Source: Amanita rubescens (Eukaryota > Basidiomycota > Agaricomycetes > Agaricales > Amanitaceae). From it: a DNA stretch of 38,443 nucleotides. The stretch's first letter is position 1. Every line of letters starts with the position of its first letter. The DNA is taken from assembly GCA_015039365.1 (NCBI GenBank), contig WION01000509.1, forward strand, positions 1 through 38,443, read 5' to 3'. The position numbers were made by a program, and so were the translations under genes. The notes below the pieces were generated by a model. That model was given only the letters and a program-made list of their open reading frames with translations. It had not been told where the DNA came from and made no database searches. Below are positions 1-10,133 of this stretch, in pieces.

Positions 1-1262
1 ATACAGGACGACCCGAATCGGTCATTGCTCGATGCTCATATCCCTCGGCAACCTCAGCAGAGCACTGCACAGCAGTCTCATAGTCGGTAAGAGTGCTCAT
101 CAGGGTATCTTCTTGGTCAACAAGCCGGCAACCGAATTGAACTCGTGATCCGGAACCTCACGACCGTTCACGGAGTATCGCCCCGCTCACAGTACCCCGC
201 TTGCTCTTCCTAGCTAGTATGTCGAGTAACGTCGACTTTCCGGAAGCGCCTATGATGGCCATAACCCGTCCAGGTTTGACGGAACCGGAGACATCGCTGA
301 GGATTGCTTCGTGAACCGAGGTTGTACGTAACGCTGGAAGAATGGAGCGAGGCAGGAATGTGATCCGTCATGAGCTTCGCAACTTCATTCTCGGGTAACC
401 GGATTTGGCCAAAGTCGCCACCTTTCCTCGCACGGACCGGCGTACCACAATACTGTTTTTCGCGCTTATTAATGGTGTTTGGGAGAAGCCGCGAAATCAC
501 TCATGCAAGAAGGTAAGAATGAGGAATAAACCCGCGCTGGCGGTGCATGAGGTCGAGTTTCTTGGGTCGCTAGAGGACGATTTAGGATAGTATGGAAGGG
601 ATAGAACTGACATGCATACCACATAACCAGGTACTTGGGAATAATGCAAACATTCACCACCTTCGCATCGAAGAGTGATATACGAGTCCCCGAAAATGCT
701 GTTGATCAGCTCGTTTTCATGGCTGGTTCTTCAAACCGACATCCTTGGCCATTTTCTTGCAATTGTAAGACGTCGAGTTCGACTCGTATCCAACCTTTGC
801 CTTGGAATCGCATTGATCTAGCGCGCAGTAAAAACATTCCACTTGAATGCGCAGGTATGGTTGTTGGTGTCACAACTGAATGTGACCTGAGGGGAGTCTA
901 CCGGGAAGCATATCTAGGATCTTGCGATCTGGCGCGCGTGTGAGCTAATAATTTTCGATGCGGGTCTTGACGCAACTCACTCGTGACGTTCCACATTTGG
1001 TGGTTATTGAACACGGTCTCGCCGCCCTTGTAACAAGTCATGTCGGCGGTACCGTCTTGGTTAGTTTGATGGTATACCGCGAGAGAGGGAAACCTCTGCA
1101 CGCGTTGTCGTTCTGGCAGACTTGTCGTGTATGAGTCCATATGTCACTCGGCCTTGAGCAGTAGACGCACCGTTACAGTTGATATCACCCCATCCTTGTT
1201 TACATTGACACGACTTTCCGTCTTCTCGTAGTCGACGGTGTTGTCCATCGGCCAATGAGTCA
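1..1262 (-). pseudogene. Decayed ABCG-family ABC transporter fragment (ADP1-like, EGF-like N-terminus)
   Basis: Reading the minus strand from about 1262 downward gives pieces of one protein in changing frames. There is a Cys-rich EGF-like stretch (CQCKQGWGDINC), then TCYKGGETVFNNHQM, then INSIFGDSYITL and GGECLHYSQVPGYV, then [20 protein letters not shown]. Next comes the start of the nucleotide-binding domain ([20 protein letters not shown]), then VDQEDTLMSTLT and LLRLPRDMSIE. This order matches fungal ADP1-like ABCG transporters, which have a luminal EGF-like region before a single ABC domain. The frame changes at least four times. The Walker A motif reads GASGKS instead of GxxGxGKS, so two residues are missing. 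A likely intron donor (GTATGC) follows PGYV. The window cuts it at base 1. Family assignment is firm and loss of function very likely, although clustered sequencing indels could mimic part of this. Confidence 0.8.
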
Positions 1263-1607
1263 CACTCTGTAGACGCTCAGCGCTTTCAATATACCTCCTC
1301 CAAGCGCTGTTAACTGTGAGAAAGCCGGACCCCATGGCAAGCACGCCCGAGAAGGAGGACGGGGTGTGGACGCCGGGATAGGAAGGTGGTGCTGTAGACT
1401 TTGGAAGCTGTGTGGAAGTCGGCGGCGCAGTAGGTTGGAAGGTCTGCGAGGGATAGCTGGTTCGAGTCGGTGGTCTGAGTCCGCCTCGAGGTCGAGGTTA
1501 CGTCTACCAGTGAATTGGCGGAAGGGAGCGATTCCCAATGAAGTCCTATTTCCGTCGTCATCGTTTTCGTTGCCGGTCCTAACTGATGAGGCGCTCCTTA
1601 GCCCTCG

Positions 1608-1870
1608 TCAGCTTTTCCACCGTTCCCTCGCCTGCTCTTCCTCCTCCCTCGCCCGCGCGATTAGATCAACGATCTGCACCTTTTCCATTTCTCTCTCATG
1701 TCGTTCACAGTCAACAAGGGAGTATTCGCTTTCGACGCGGGTGCGATCGAAAGAGACGTTGTGGGCCACAACGAGTCGGTCTGTGTTCACCGGTGAGGAT
1801 TCGGCCAAGCTCGGAGAGGTCCAAGCGTACCAAGCGGCTATGGAGTGGAGCAGGAGTCTATTTGTTCGAG
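1608..1870 (-). pseudogene. Fragment of mitochondrial DNA polymerase gamma (exonuclease region)
   Basis: One open minus-strand frame reads WYAWTSPSLAESS and then RLVVAHNVSFDRTRVESEY. This resembles the 3'-5' exonuclease motif II of family-A mitochondrial DNA polymerases (Mip1/POLG), where an HNVS[YF]DR block follows a WY.W segment. After EYSL the frame runs into a charged tail (RAREEEEQARERW) and stops at 1608. The polymerase domain is absent, and the real enzyme exceeds 1000 residues, so this is only a small piece. It lies between the ABCG remnant and a divergent small gene. The match rests on about 40 residues recognised by eye. Confidence 0.55.
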
Positions 1871-1907
1871 CTTGCCAAGTCGCGCCGTTGTCCTAGAATC
1901 GCCCATC

Positions 1908-2371
1908 ATGGTGAGACAAACCATCCATTCCCAATGAAACCTCGACTGACCTTTCGGCAACAGCCTAGGAAGGTATGTGAGTGAAAGACGCGCCATCTAG
2001 TACAAGAGTCTTACACCCACGCTCAGCCTAAATGGACGGAAGAAATCCATGTGAAAGAAAAAGTGGAGGAGGGATTGGGACTTGATACCGGCATCACCTC
2101 AATCAATGTCATGCTGGCAGAAGTACATGGAAGCCGATATGTATTTTCGGGATTCAACCGGAAGTTGTGGCCGGAACTCCAGTACTTCTTCTGGAACAGC
2201 ATAACGGAGTCATGCGATCGCATTACAAATCCTTTGGGTAAAGACAAAATCACCGAGCAGATCAAGAACGACATTAAGAAGGTCACGGTTGAGGAGTACG
2301 ACGGCGAGGAAGATGCAGGGGAAGATGCAGAGGATGATGATGGGTTCACTGACCTTGCGGAGCGAGGTTGA
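1908..2371 (+). CDS. Hypothetical 118 aa protein with acidic C-terminus, three exons including a 9-nt micro-exon
   Basis: Proposed model: ATG alone as the coding part of exon 1 (1908-1910), intron 1911-1963 (GTGAGA...CAG, with CTGAC branch-like sequence), 9-nt exon 1964-1972, intron 1973-2026 (GTATGT...CAG), then exon 2027-2371 ending in TGA. The joined frame begins MPRKPKWTEEIHVKEKVEEG. The middle contains aromatic-rich SRYVFSGFNRKLWPELQYFF. The last 30 residues are strongly acidic (EEYDGEEDAGEDAEDDDG). No family was recognised. Both introns have good signals and the frame is continuous over 118 codons, which supports a real gene. The tiny first exons are unusual and the start could be different. 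It is divergent from the polymerase-gamma fragment and ends about 325 bp from the convergent secreted-type gene. Confidence 0.5.
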
Positions 2372-2695
2372 GGTCGCTAATATGACGACGCCGCGTGATA
2401 CTCTCCGGTTAAATGTACTCTATATGCAGATAACGATTGTGTTGTTTAATGGCTCCCTGTAGCCGTGTAGTTCTGAGCGTTTTACGCAACATTGGCGGCG
2501 CGCGCGTAATAAGCCAAAGCGAATGCGTCCGACTTGCGCAACTCAGGTTCACAACTCAAAAAATGCGAAACGAACAGTTGTATAGCATGATACACTCCTA
2601 ATAGTAAAACAATGAACATCTAATCTAGTAAACTATACGGAATGCTCGAGCGCAGGCTCGAGTACTAACAACTGCCAACATTGGTTACCAATGTT
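2372..2695. other. Intergenic stretch between convergent genes, with two perfect inverted repeats
   Basis: No gene was seen. The stretch holds the 3' ends of both neighbours. Bases 2645-2662 are CTCGAG-N6-CTCGAG. Bases 2677-2695 form a palindrome with 9-bp arms around one base (AACATTGGT/ACCAATGTT) directly after the stop codon of the minus-strand gene. Part of the stretch (TTCACAACTC followed by AT-rich sequence) resembles the 3' flank of the related gene near 27.24 kb, so the 3' flank was probably duplicated with the gene. A role in transcript ending is possible but unproven. Confidence 0.5.
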
Positions 2696-3912
2696 TTAGA
2701 CTCCAGTACCGGAACCACCGGGACCACGCCCGTATGGTTGAAAACGATTAGCTCCACGACCACGGCCACTACCACCACGCGAAGGAGGACGCGGAGGCAA
2801 ACCTGCAGATGGCGGAGGCAAAGTTCCTTGCATGTGCGGTGGTAGAGGCAAGTGAGAAGGTGGCGGAGGCAAAGTTCCTTGCATGTGCGGTGGTAGAGGC
2901 AAGTGAGAAGGTGGCGGAGGCAAACTTCCTTGATTATACATGTGCGGTGGTGGAGGCAAGTGAGGAGGTGGCGGAGGCAAACTGCCTTGAGGATATTGAT
3001 GCATCATCTGCGGTGGTGGAGGGAAACCTTGCTGCGCGTGGAGAGGATTTGCAGGCAAGCCAGGAGGTGGTGGGGGCAAGGTCGACTGTCTAACGGGGGC
3101 ATACTGGTGCTGTTGGGAACCATATGCGGGCATGGTACTCTGTCTTAAAGGGGGCGGTCGCTGAGGCAAGTGGGAGGGTGGCATTCCGGCGGGTCCAGAA
3201 AAGGGTTGGGGAGGCGGTCCGGACGTGGAAGGCCCCTGTCCCCAGTGCATGGGTTGAAGAACTTGTGGGCTGTAGCCTGGGTTATGGGGAGCTGGAGGTG
3301 GATCTTGCCGGTTCTGTACCTCGTCCCTATTCGCACGAACCAAAGCCCTGTAACCTTGCGGAGTCTGTTGCATGCCGCCGCTCCCCTGCTGAAACGCGTG
3401 CTCTGGTATGTACCTGGGCCCGCCGGCAACTTCTAAGTGTGAGGTGGCCCTTTGGCCCGTGAAACCATAGTCCCCTGCTGGGTAGTTCGTCGTCCTGGTG
3501 GAAGACATTGGAGTGACGGCAAGATTATCACCGCTTTGGCCGTGAACCACCACCGGATGCGAGATGCCCCAATGACCCGAAGATGGGTTCCGATCGAACC
3601 GGTCGGGCTGGTAAGTTCGTGAATTCTAGGTCATGTCAACTTGAAGGAAAAACTAACAGTGGCATAATGTCCCAGCTCCGCGCTGCCAATCTCTCCTCTA
3701 TGTTGGGGATTTAAACCTAAACCAATCGACGGGTTACTACTACTACCGCCACTCTGGCCACTGGTGCGAGATTGCGGCGTATGCCCCTGTTGATCAGGAG
3801 ACCCGTTGTCGCTAATTTCACCTTCTTCTGGTGATGAATTCGGATATACAGGGACACCGGCAACGTAAGAGCTAAGGAGAAGAGCGATGGCGATAGCAAG
3901 AGAGAAACGCAT
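2696..3912 (-). CDS. Signal-peptide protein, proline-rich with RG-rich C-terminus (paralogue 1 of 3)
   Basis: Exon 1 is 3912-3658 (85 codons), intron 3657-3608 is 50 nt (GTTAGT...CAG), and exon 2 is 3607-2696, giving 388 aa. The N-terminus (MRFSLAIAIALLLSSYVAG) is a typical secretory signal, with likely cleavage after VAG. The mature part begins acidic and polar (SSPEEGEISDNGS) and continues with Gln/Pro-rich sequence. It then has repeated modules of the type GTLPPPPSHLPLPPHMQ and ends in an RG-rich tail (SRGGSGRGRGANRFQPYGRG). No zinc finger is present, unlike paralogues 2 and 3. Start choice: the downstream ATG matches the ATG, signal and AATATGCG context of the paralogues, and the extra upstream in-frame ATG at 3990 lies in the shared 5' leader. 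Function is unknown; secretion is inferred from the signal peptide. Confidence 0.75.
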
Positions 3913-3996
3913 ATTCAAAAAAGACCGGCTTTCTGAGATGGAGAAGTTTTGAAGAGACCAGCTCTGTGGGGAAGAAGGTTCTGCTTTCAATGGCGT

Positions 3997-4004
3997 CTTT
4001 TATA
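3997..4004 (-). promoter_or_regulatory. TATA box in promoter block shared by the three secreted-type genes
   Basis: TATAAAAG on the minus strand, about 86 bp upstream of the ATG at 3912. The block between TATA and ATG (about 3950-4004, containing GACCAGCTCT and TTTCAATGG) recurs at the same place upstream of the paralogues at 24766 and 28465. Conservation of TATA, leader and ATG spacing supports a common promoter. Confidence 0.65.
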
Positions 4005-4106
4005 GAAGGAATACACGGCCCATGGCAGGGTCACTAACCATAAACTCCTGTTTCACCTGCCAACGTGAGTATTGGTGTCAGCTGTGCGAAATTGACTGAA
4101 AGGAGC

Positions 4107-4418
4107 TCATGTTAGGGCATAGTTTCCACCAACGCCCAAATGGAACATACACGTATCTAGGGTCCTCAAAACCCGAACTATTGGGGCGGGGGTCACAGGG
4201 AGGCATTGAATAATAGAACCGCTGGCAGTGTGAGATTCTCCATCATCAAAGGCTAGATGACAGCGAGGTGGCATCAGGTCTTCGGTATTTTCCGCTTTGG
4301 CCCCTCCCGGCTTTGACAAATACCGTTCCTCTAGCTCTAGCAATGACCGCTCCAACCGCTCACGCTCTGGCAATAACCGCTTGGGGTACTCTAGCTGTGG
4401 CGGTGAGTAATCTATCAT
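4107..4418 (-). repeat. Tail fragment of the dispersed repeat plus a coiled-coil-like coding remnant
   Basis: Bases about 4110-4270 match the tail of the dispersed repeat seen near 7.67, 13.09, 26.0, 29.66 and 31.89 kb (shared strings such as ACACGTATCTAGGGTC and CCCGAACTATTGGGGCG). Next to it, minus-strand 4415-4275 stays open. It reads a charged, helix-favouring segment (LEYPKRLLPERERLERSLL then ELEERYLSKPGGAKAENTED) directly after a possible acceptor (CCGCCACAG). The coding piece has no start and is probably an exon remnant; no family was recognised. Confidence 0.4.
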
Positions 4419-4616
4419 TCACGCCCCTCATCGCCCACGCACAATACCCTTAACGCTAACCACCCCTGGCAACAACCAGCACAGTCCTCCACTCCGCCCA
4501 TCCCCTTACAATTCAACGCTGCTCACGCCCTTGTGGAGGATGCACAGGGTCACTGACACTGTTTGCTACATGCGCTTTTTTGAGGGGACAATCACTCGCT
4601 GGTGGGAAGCACGATC

Positions 4617-4874
4617 ATGACCCTCAACGTTGCGACAAACCCATTCATCTGCGCTCCGTACCAGGCGGAAGCATCCCATCTAGTCGTCCAATCTGCAGAG
4701 GATGATTATATGAAGACGACAAGACCCGCTACAATCACTTTCGCCATGTTGTTACCCCAAGGCCGTAAGTTATCCGAACGTATCTCATTGGTTTTGCATC
4801 AACCACGCGTCCTTTTATTTGAAGAAGAGGAAGATCTGGATGCAGACCTTGGTAATGATATGATTCTCACATAA
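4617..4874 (+). CDS. Possible small hypothetical protein (85 aa)
   Basis: An ATG-started frame (MTLNVATNPFICAPYQAEAS...) runs to TAA at 4872-4874. It contains a possible 62-nt intron at 4765-4826 (GTAAGT...GAAG), which keeps the same final frame whether spliced or retained. The C-terminus is acidic (EEEEDLDADLGND). No signal peptide, domain or family was recognised. It could equally be an internal exon of a broken gene, since nothing supports the start. Confidence 0.28.
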   Translation: MTLNVATNPFICAPYQAEASHLVVQSAEDDYMKTTRPATITFAMLLPQGRKLSERISLVLHQPRVLLFEEEEDLDADLGNDMILT

Positions 4875-5039
4875 GTATCGTATTATCGTTGCGTTCAGGA
4901 CTCGCGCGTTCGACGTAATTTCAGCGATTGCCGTGATTGCCGAGATAGGGTCGCTTACGTCCGAGTTAGGGTCACGCCCTCCCGACTCCCTTCCCAGAAA
5001 GGCAGGTCGTAAATTGTGTGACAGGTCGGGCGTAAAGTC

Positions 5040-6350
5040 GCAGTACTACTAAGTCCAGTGGTTAGCATTGCGATGCAATGCAAGATGTGAGATTGCAAGG
5101 AATTTCCGAAAAGGGGCGCAAGTGTGTGGAAGGATCAAATGAAGCGTGTAGGTAGTGTGGGCGACACGTTGATGGGCGTAAGGGGCATTTTTAGCGTGTG
5201 GTAGCCGTTTGACGAGTTGTAGTGTAACCGTGAGTGCGACAGTGTCGCATTTGGGGGATCCTCGAATTCCGGCCTATGCAAGATCATGGCCTTTCCGTTG
5301 ATGCCCAGCTTTTGGTGATGCGGGGATCTCACACTGTTGGCTCTTCTCTTGAAGACCCTAGATACCTGTACTTATGTTCCATATTTGGTTCAATTGGGCG
5401 CTGGTGGAAACCAAAGTTGACATTAGCTCACGTCAAAAGAGTGTTCAATTCAGCCATCGTCGCGCTTCTCGGGCAGAGAAAATTCAATTGAAGTAAAAAT
5501 AATCAGCCCCTGTCGGGCTTCCCGGGCACAGAAATTAAATTGACGTAAAAATGCTTACCTCAAGCTTCCACCTTTAGTGTCATTTCCAGCAGGCTCCAAT
5601 CCTATCCAATATCATAGTCGTAACGTAGATCTTGTTGAATTTTCAGCTGAGACGCCAGGCCTTGCAAACGATCGTTTTGTTCTGGCTTGCTAATAAGTCA
5701 CGCATCACACGTCACGCTTCGGCAGCCGCTTTGTGCCACCCTCGCAGCGTCAAGCCGTAAAGGAAAGACACATTGGCCTGTGTGCCTGTACACAGGTCTG
5801 ATATGCGACACATCCTGCTCACATCATATGTGCCGATGTATCTGCCCTCCCAGGTAGGTTCACTTATTCATTATCTCTCGTTTGGGTCTAACCTGTGTTG
5901 GGGGACACGAAAGAGTACCTGGAAACGTTTGTAACGCAGCCTTGTGGGGACGCGCAAGCCCTCCGATCACTCAGCACTGCGCGCCGCGCACCTTCCCTAA
6001 TTTACGTGTTCGAAGCCGGACGTTCATGCATAGAATGAAGTGATAGGTTGTGTAACCCTTCACAGTCAAGTCAACTCGCGCTCAATAACACAATCCCAGG
6101 ATGTGGAGGTTAAACTGCTAATATCGAAACTATCAACTCAATACGTACATGTCATCCGCAGCTCAAAATTCCTGTCCGAGAATATTTCAGGGTCCAGTGG
6201 CCCTGAGGATGTTCAGATTAAGTTCGTCGTTAATTTCCGTTCGTAGCAGTGCTTATCCACCCTGTGCTCATGATCTCGTCAGACACTTAACGCAATGGAG
6301 AGGACCCCAGCGTGGCTCTTAGTCGAACTCTATCATTATAGGCTAGTATG
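5040..6350 (-). repeat. Dispersed repeat, inverted copy
   Basis: This 1.3 kb is the reverse complement of 28680-30060 and, in part, of 25070-26000. Landmarks: the end near 5050-5110 (GCAATGCAAGATGTGAGATT) mirrors 30010-30050. The AATTGAATTTTC/GAGAAGCCCGAC box near 5480-5560 mirrors 29530-29640. The segment at 6060-6330 mirrors 28740-28960. No convincing gene is inside. It lies immediately before copy 1 of the large unit, just as the direct copy lies before copy 3. Confidence 0.8.
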
Positions 6351-8151
6351 TACGGCATTTTTGGCTCATGTGCCAACCTACTACAAACCTAATTACTCAT
6401 CGGGTTCGAAATTCAGCTTACAATCCATCATAACTTCATTTTTGTATTGTAATCGATTACTTCATTTCTAATGCACATACGAGAGCGTGGGCGACTTGGC
6501 AATACATTGTCGGCCTCGCGGGTTGACTTTCCGATCCGCTTCGATCCCGATTCCTCCAACGGAGTCTTTGCTTACTTTGCGCGCTTCGGAGCATGGAGAC
6601 TCAGCGGCAACGGCAGCTGGAGCAAGAGCAAGAGAAGAGGGATGCTTGGCCGCCACGGCGGGAGCTAGAGCGAGAGGAAAGGCGAAGTCCCATTATACGC
6701 GTGTTTTTAAGTACCTCATATCGAAATTCGGGGGGTCTATCACATACCACATACACAGATAGTCCTGTGGAACCTATTTACAAGAGAAAGTTCAATGATG
6801 CCGCGTGCGTACGTTCTGACTGAAGGCGAGCTCCATACCATTAGTTTGCTCATTCCGAGGCCGAAGCAAACATAATATTGTCGTAGCCATGGGCGATAAG
6901 CCTGGAAAGGGAGAAACGAGCTAGATGGTGAGATGGTCCTTACCATAAATTTTGCAAAGTCCAACCAGCTTTCTGCCACGTCGAGTGCGCTACACATATG
7001 TTTCATGCTATACTCTCAGATGCTCATGGTTCAAGTTTCTCTACAGTCGCGCCCAGGCGAGGGTGAACAGACGGTCATGACAGTTGAGTGACGGATCTTC
7101 CCTGGCGCATGGCCGGTGAAAGCGTCTCTAAATCGTTTTCATCAATGACGGAGCACCGGACGGCGTAGAAAACTTTACCTGGATGACATGCACATATTGA
7201 GTTGATAGTTTCGATGTTAGCAGCTTGCTTAGTACGCAGCTTAGCACTGCAATCCAAGGTAAGAAAATACGCCATGAACGTCTGACACGTAAATTAGGGA
7301 AAGGTACGCGGTGCGCAGTGATCGGAGGGCTTGGGCGTGCTCACAAGGCTGCGTTACAATCGTTTCCAGGTACTCTTTTGACAGGTTAGCCTACCCAGGC
7401 GAGAGATAATGATTGAGTGATCCTACCTGGGAGTGTGGCAGATACATCAGCAGATATGGTTTGAGCAGGACATGTCGCACCTCTGACCTTGGCCTTTACG
7501 GAATCTCCATTCGCCTGACGCTGCGAGGGTGGCAGGTCCAAAGCGGCTGCCGATGATATTGGATAGGACCAGAAGTTTGACGTAAGTATTTTTACGTCAA
7601 TTGAATTTTCTGTGCCCGAGAAGCCCGACAGCTTAATTGAACGCTGTTTTGACGTGAGCTAATGTCAACTATAGTTTCCGCCAACGCCCAATTGAACTAA
7701 ATATGGGACGTTCAGGTATCTAGGGTCTTCAAGAGCCAAACCCGAACTATCGGCGATCACACGGACTCGGGCAATGGAACTTCTGGCAGTGTGAGATCTT
7801 CCATCACCAAACGCTGGAGGCGCGCGCACTGAGAGATGTCAAGGCACTGCTCAAAAGGATAAAAAATCAGAACAGCATGAAGGGCGGGGAAGGCACTGCG
7901 GAACCACGCACGAGCGATCCGGATTGACGACCTGACCCAAACGACGGACTGGTTAGGAGATAAAACGCGGGCAGTGACTTTCATCTGGCACAGCGAATGT
8001 CTAAACATTGCGTAACGATTTCTGTAAATTGGGTGATAGTTAGCGCCGATAAACCTTGAAATTGTGTTCGCGAAACCTTTCGGGGCGATCCCAGGGGGCC
8101 AAGGGATCTCTTCGTGCCTCCCTTTCGCGTTGCTTTCTCTTTCCCCATACC

Positions 8152-8300
8152 CGTTTAGGAAGGCGGCGTGCCCGACATTCCCCTTTGGGGCTTTCTCTTT
8201 CTGTGCCCAGGGGCAAAGAGATCGACCCTATTGCCGTTTAGGAAGATGACGCGCCCGACGACACCGACTTCCCCTTTCGGGTGTTCTCTTTTTGCAACTT
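8152..8300 (+). repeat. Small tandem repeat upstream of the 193 aa gene
   Basis: Two units of about 60-80 bp, each containing GTTTAGGAAG followed by GCGCCCGACGAC-like and TTCCCCTTT[GC]GGG sequence and ending in TTCTCTTT. The same arrangement stands at 13855-14008 and 26598-26722, and as one unit at 32597-32657. Positions are relative to the same downstream gene in all copies except 26.6 kb, where no gene follows. Unit number varies between copies. Confidence 0.65.
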
Positions 8301-8437
8301 CGACCCTGTGGCTGAACACTATGGTTCGTAACACTACAGAAAGGAAATGGCACACAAGTAATAACTATTACTATTAGAACAGCCAATAATCACAGGCTTG
8401 CTCCGGAGTTGGCTGACAGTTTCACGTGGGTATTTGG

Positions 8438-8445
8438 TATAAGTA
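8438..8445 (+). promoter_or_regulatory. Probable TATA element of the 193 aa gene
   Basis: TATAAGTA, 106 bp before the ATG at 8544. The equivalent element is kept at 14141 and 32802, 114-115 bp before the ATG of each paralogue, in well-conserved surroundings (the CTCCTTAGAGCTGGTCTCCT block follows it). Confidence 0.45.
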
Positions 8446-8543
8446 TTTTCCCATTCTCCATGCTCCTTAGAGCTGGTCTCCTGCGTCTCCCTCTTCTACG
8501 GCATTAGCACAAACCAAGCGCAGCCTGCCCCGTTTTTTTAATA

Positions 8544-9179
8544 ATGGAGCTATCCAACTGTTACCTCAACCATTCTGACTACGACAACGATACCCTCATC
8601 GGCACCATACACTATGCTCGGACAGGAGATTATGTGAGTACCCCATCTCATTGCCGACCAATATACCTGATTGATAACCGTTAACAGGATCAAATAGAGG
8701 GATACCTGAGTCGAAAAGGCTCTCTCAGGAGAGCCATCCACGCGATTATTATCGTAGGGAAATCAACCGAGTCCGGTGAAATATACCTCGTGGCCCCATT
8801 TTCGAGTCACTGGCCAGACAAGACTCACAAAGTGCCCGTGAGCGAGTACGTGATCGGGGGTACGGGCGAGGTTCACGCCGGAGTTCCTTACAAGATTCGT
8901 AAGGATAAGATTAGGATAGCGCACGATGGCGGCCGAAAAATGTTGAAGCCTGGCGCACTGGAGAAGCTCCTCGCGAGGATAAAGGAGAATGAATTGAGTG
9001 GCCCTCCGCCGCAACGGCCACCACAGGAACGCCGTGATGGTAGTGGTTCCCAGCCTGGACGCCGACTTGGAGCTCGTACTAATTACCGTGGACGAAACAC
9101 GGCTCATTATCGCCCAACTTTTTACCCCCAGAACCATGTATTTGTTTATTCGCCTATTTATTCTTTTTCTTCGCTGTAG
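8544..9179 (+). CDS. Conserved unit protein, paralogue A (193 aa, two exons), unknown function
   Basis: Exon 1 is 8544-8633 (30 codons, MELSNCYLNHSDYDND...), intron 8634-8687 (GTGAGT...CAG, 54 nt), exon 2 is 8688-9179. The frame is intact. The central part has a beta-strand-like run (AIHAIIIVGKSTESGEIYL), then VAPFSSHWPD and SEYVIGGTGEVHAGVPY. A basic block follows (KIRKDKIRI), then KPGALEKLLARIKENE, which should be helical. The tail is Arg/Gly/Gln-rich and then aromatic (HVFVYSPIYSF). No signal peptide or membrane helix is seen. The strand-rich core ending in a PGALEKL-type helix recalls PemK/MazF-like or related SH3-like small proteins of fungi, but this is a weak by-eye impression. Paralogues at 14255 and 33069 differ by scattered substitutions and codon-length indels only. 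Confidence 0.75.
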
Positions 9180-10133
9180 GTTATTTATGCCGAGTTCGTG
9201 GTTTCCCTTGCATTTTCCTTTGCTCAACGACTTCTGATTTCCCGTCCATTTTCTCATTAATATTTCGCATACCACATTTCCACGCTATATGTTATTTATA
9301 CAAACCTCCGTATGAGGTGAAACAATTACCGCCTAACGAACATGATGGAGTCAGGGATGAGAAGGACGGAGAGAAATGTACGCACCATGGACATCCTCCG
9401 AACATCACGGGAGCCGCTCATTGGGGTTCTTATTGCATACCACGTTTCCACGCAATACGCTTCATGGAACCCACAAGTTGTCACCTTGCATCAAGTTTTC
9501 GGCACATTCCGCTCCGGCCGCTTCAGGAACTGTTTCGACATATGCCTATTGTTTGAAAAGTAGTGCTGGTAAGACACGCTCGTCGTCGAGTAAAGCCCTG
9601 TTAGCGTCGAAAGTTGGTTTGAGTTTGCGTGACAGATTAAGTGATGAAGCGGGCGACTATCCCTCTTCATGACGACGAAGGGCAGAAGAAACCCTATACA
9701 GACGGTGCTTGCAATTTCGCACCATTATGAGGCATATACGATACACAGTAGAGGTACAAGATGTGTTGGCCCCAGCGAGTAGGTCACTGCGCCTGAGTCG
9801 ATATGATGGCCACACGTCGAAATTTCGACGTGCCTTCCAAATCTGGGAGGTCAGGGCCGTTGGTCATGTGACATGCGACTTGCGCGTCAAAGCTATTTCC
9901 CAGCTGGTAGCGATAGTAACAACCTTAGCAAAAGCGGCAGGCCGGCAGTGAGATGACATCTTGTATACCATCGTTGTGCTGTCATACGATAATTTCATGA
10001 AAAATGCGAGGAAGGGTGAAGAGATTTGTAAACGCACCTCTTGAATTCGTCGCAATTGTAACCGGAGCGTCGGCGTGGCTCATGGTACTAGGGCTAGTCT
10101 GATGAATATTATGAGGTGGTGGTGCGAAGCCAG

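Noticed and set aside
1366..1984. Two long plus-strand open frames (176 and 132 codons)
   Set aside because: They are mostly antisense to the polymerase-gamma fragment and have Ser/Arg-rich, low-information composition without splice or domain support.
2809..3462. Plus-strand frames opposite the proline-rich gene
   Set aside because: Repetitive AVVEASEEVAEA-type readings are the antisense of the PPPP/HMQ repeats and have no independent support.
6395..6420. GGTTCGAAATTC resembling a tRNA/SINE B box (also at 30085)
   Set aside because: No matching A box, acceptor stem or cloverleaf could be found around it on either strand.
8763..9275. 170-codon minus-strand frame opposite the 193 aa gene (also 14482-14985 and 33144-33611)
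   Set aside because: It is open in all three units only because the sense protein is conserved. The sense strand has the conserved TATA, intron and codon-length indels, while the antisense reading has no domain or splice context.
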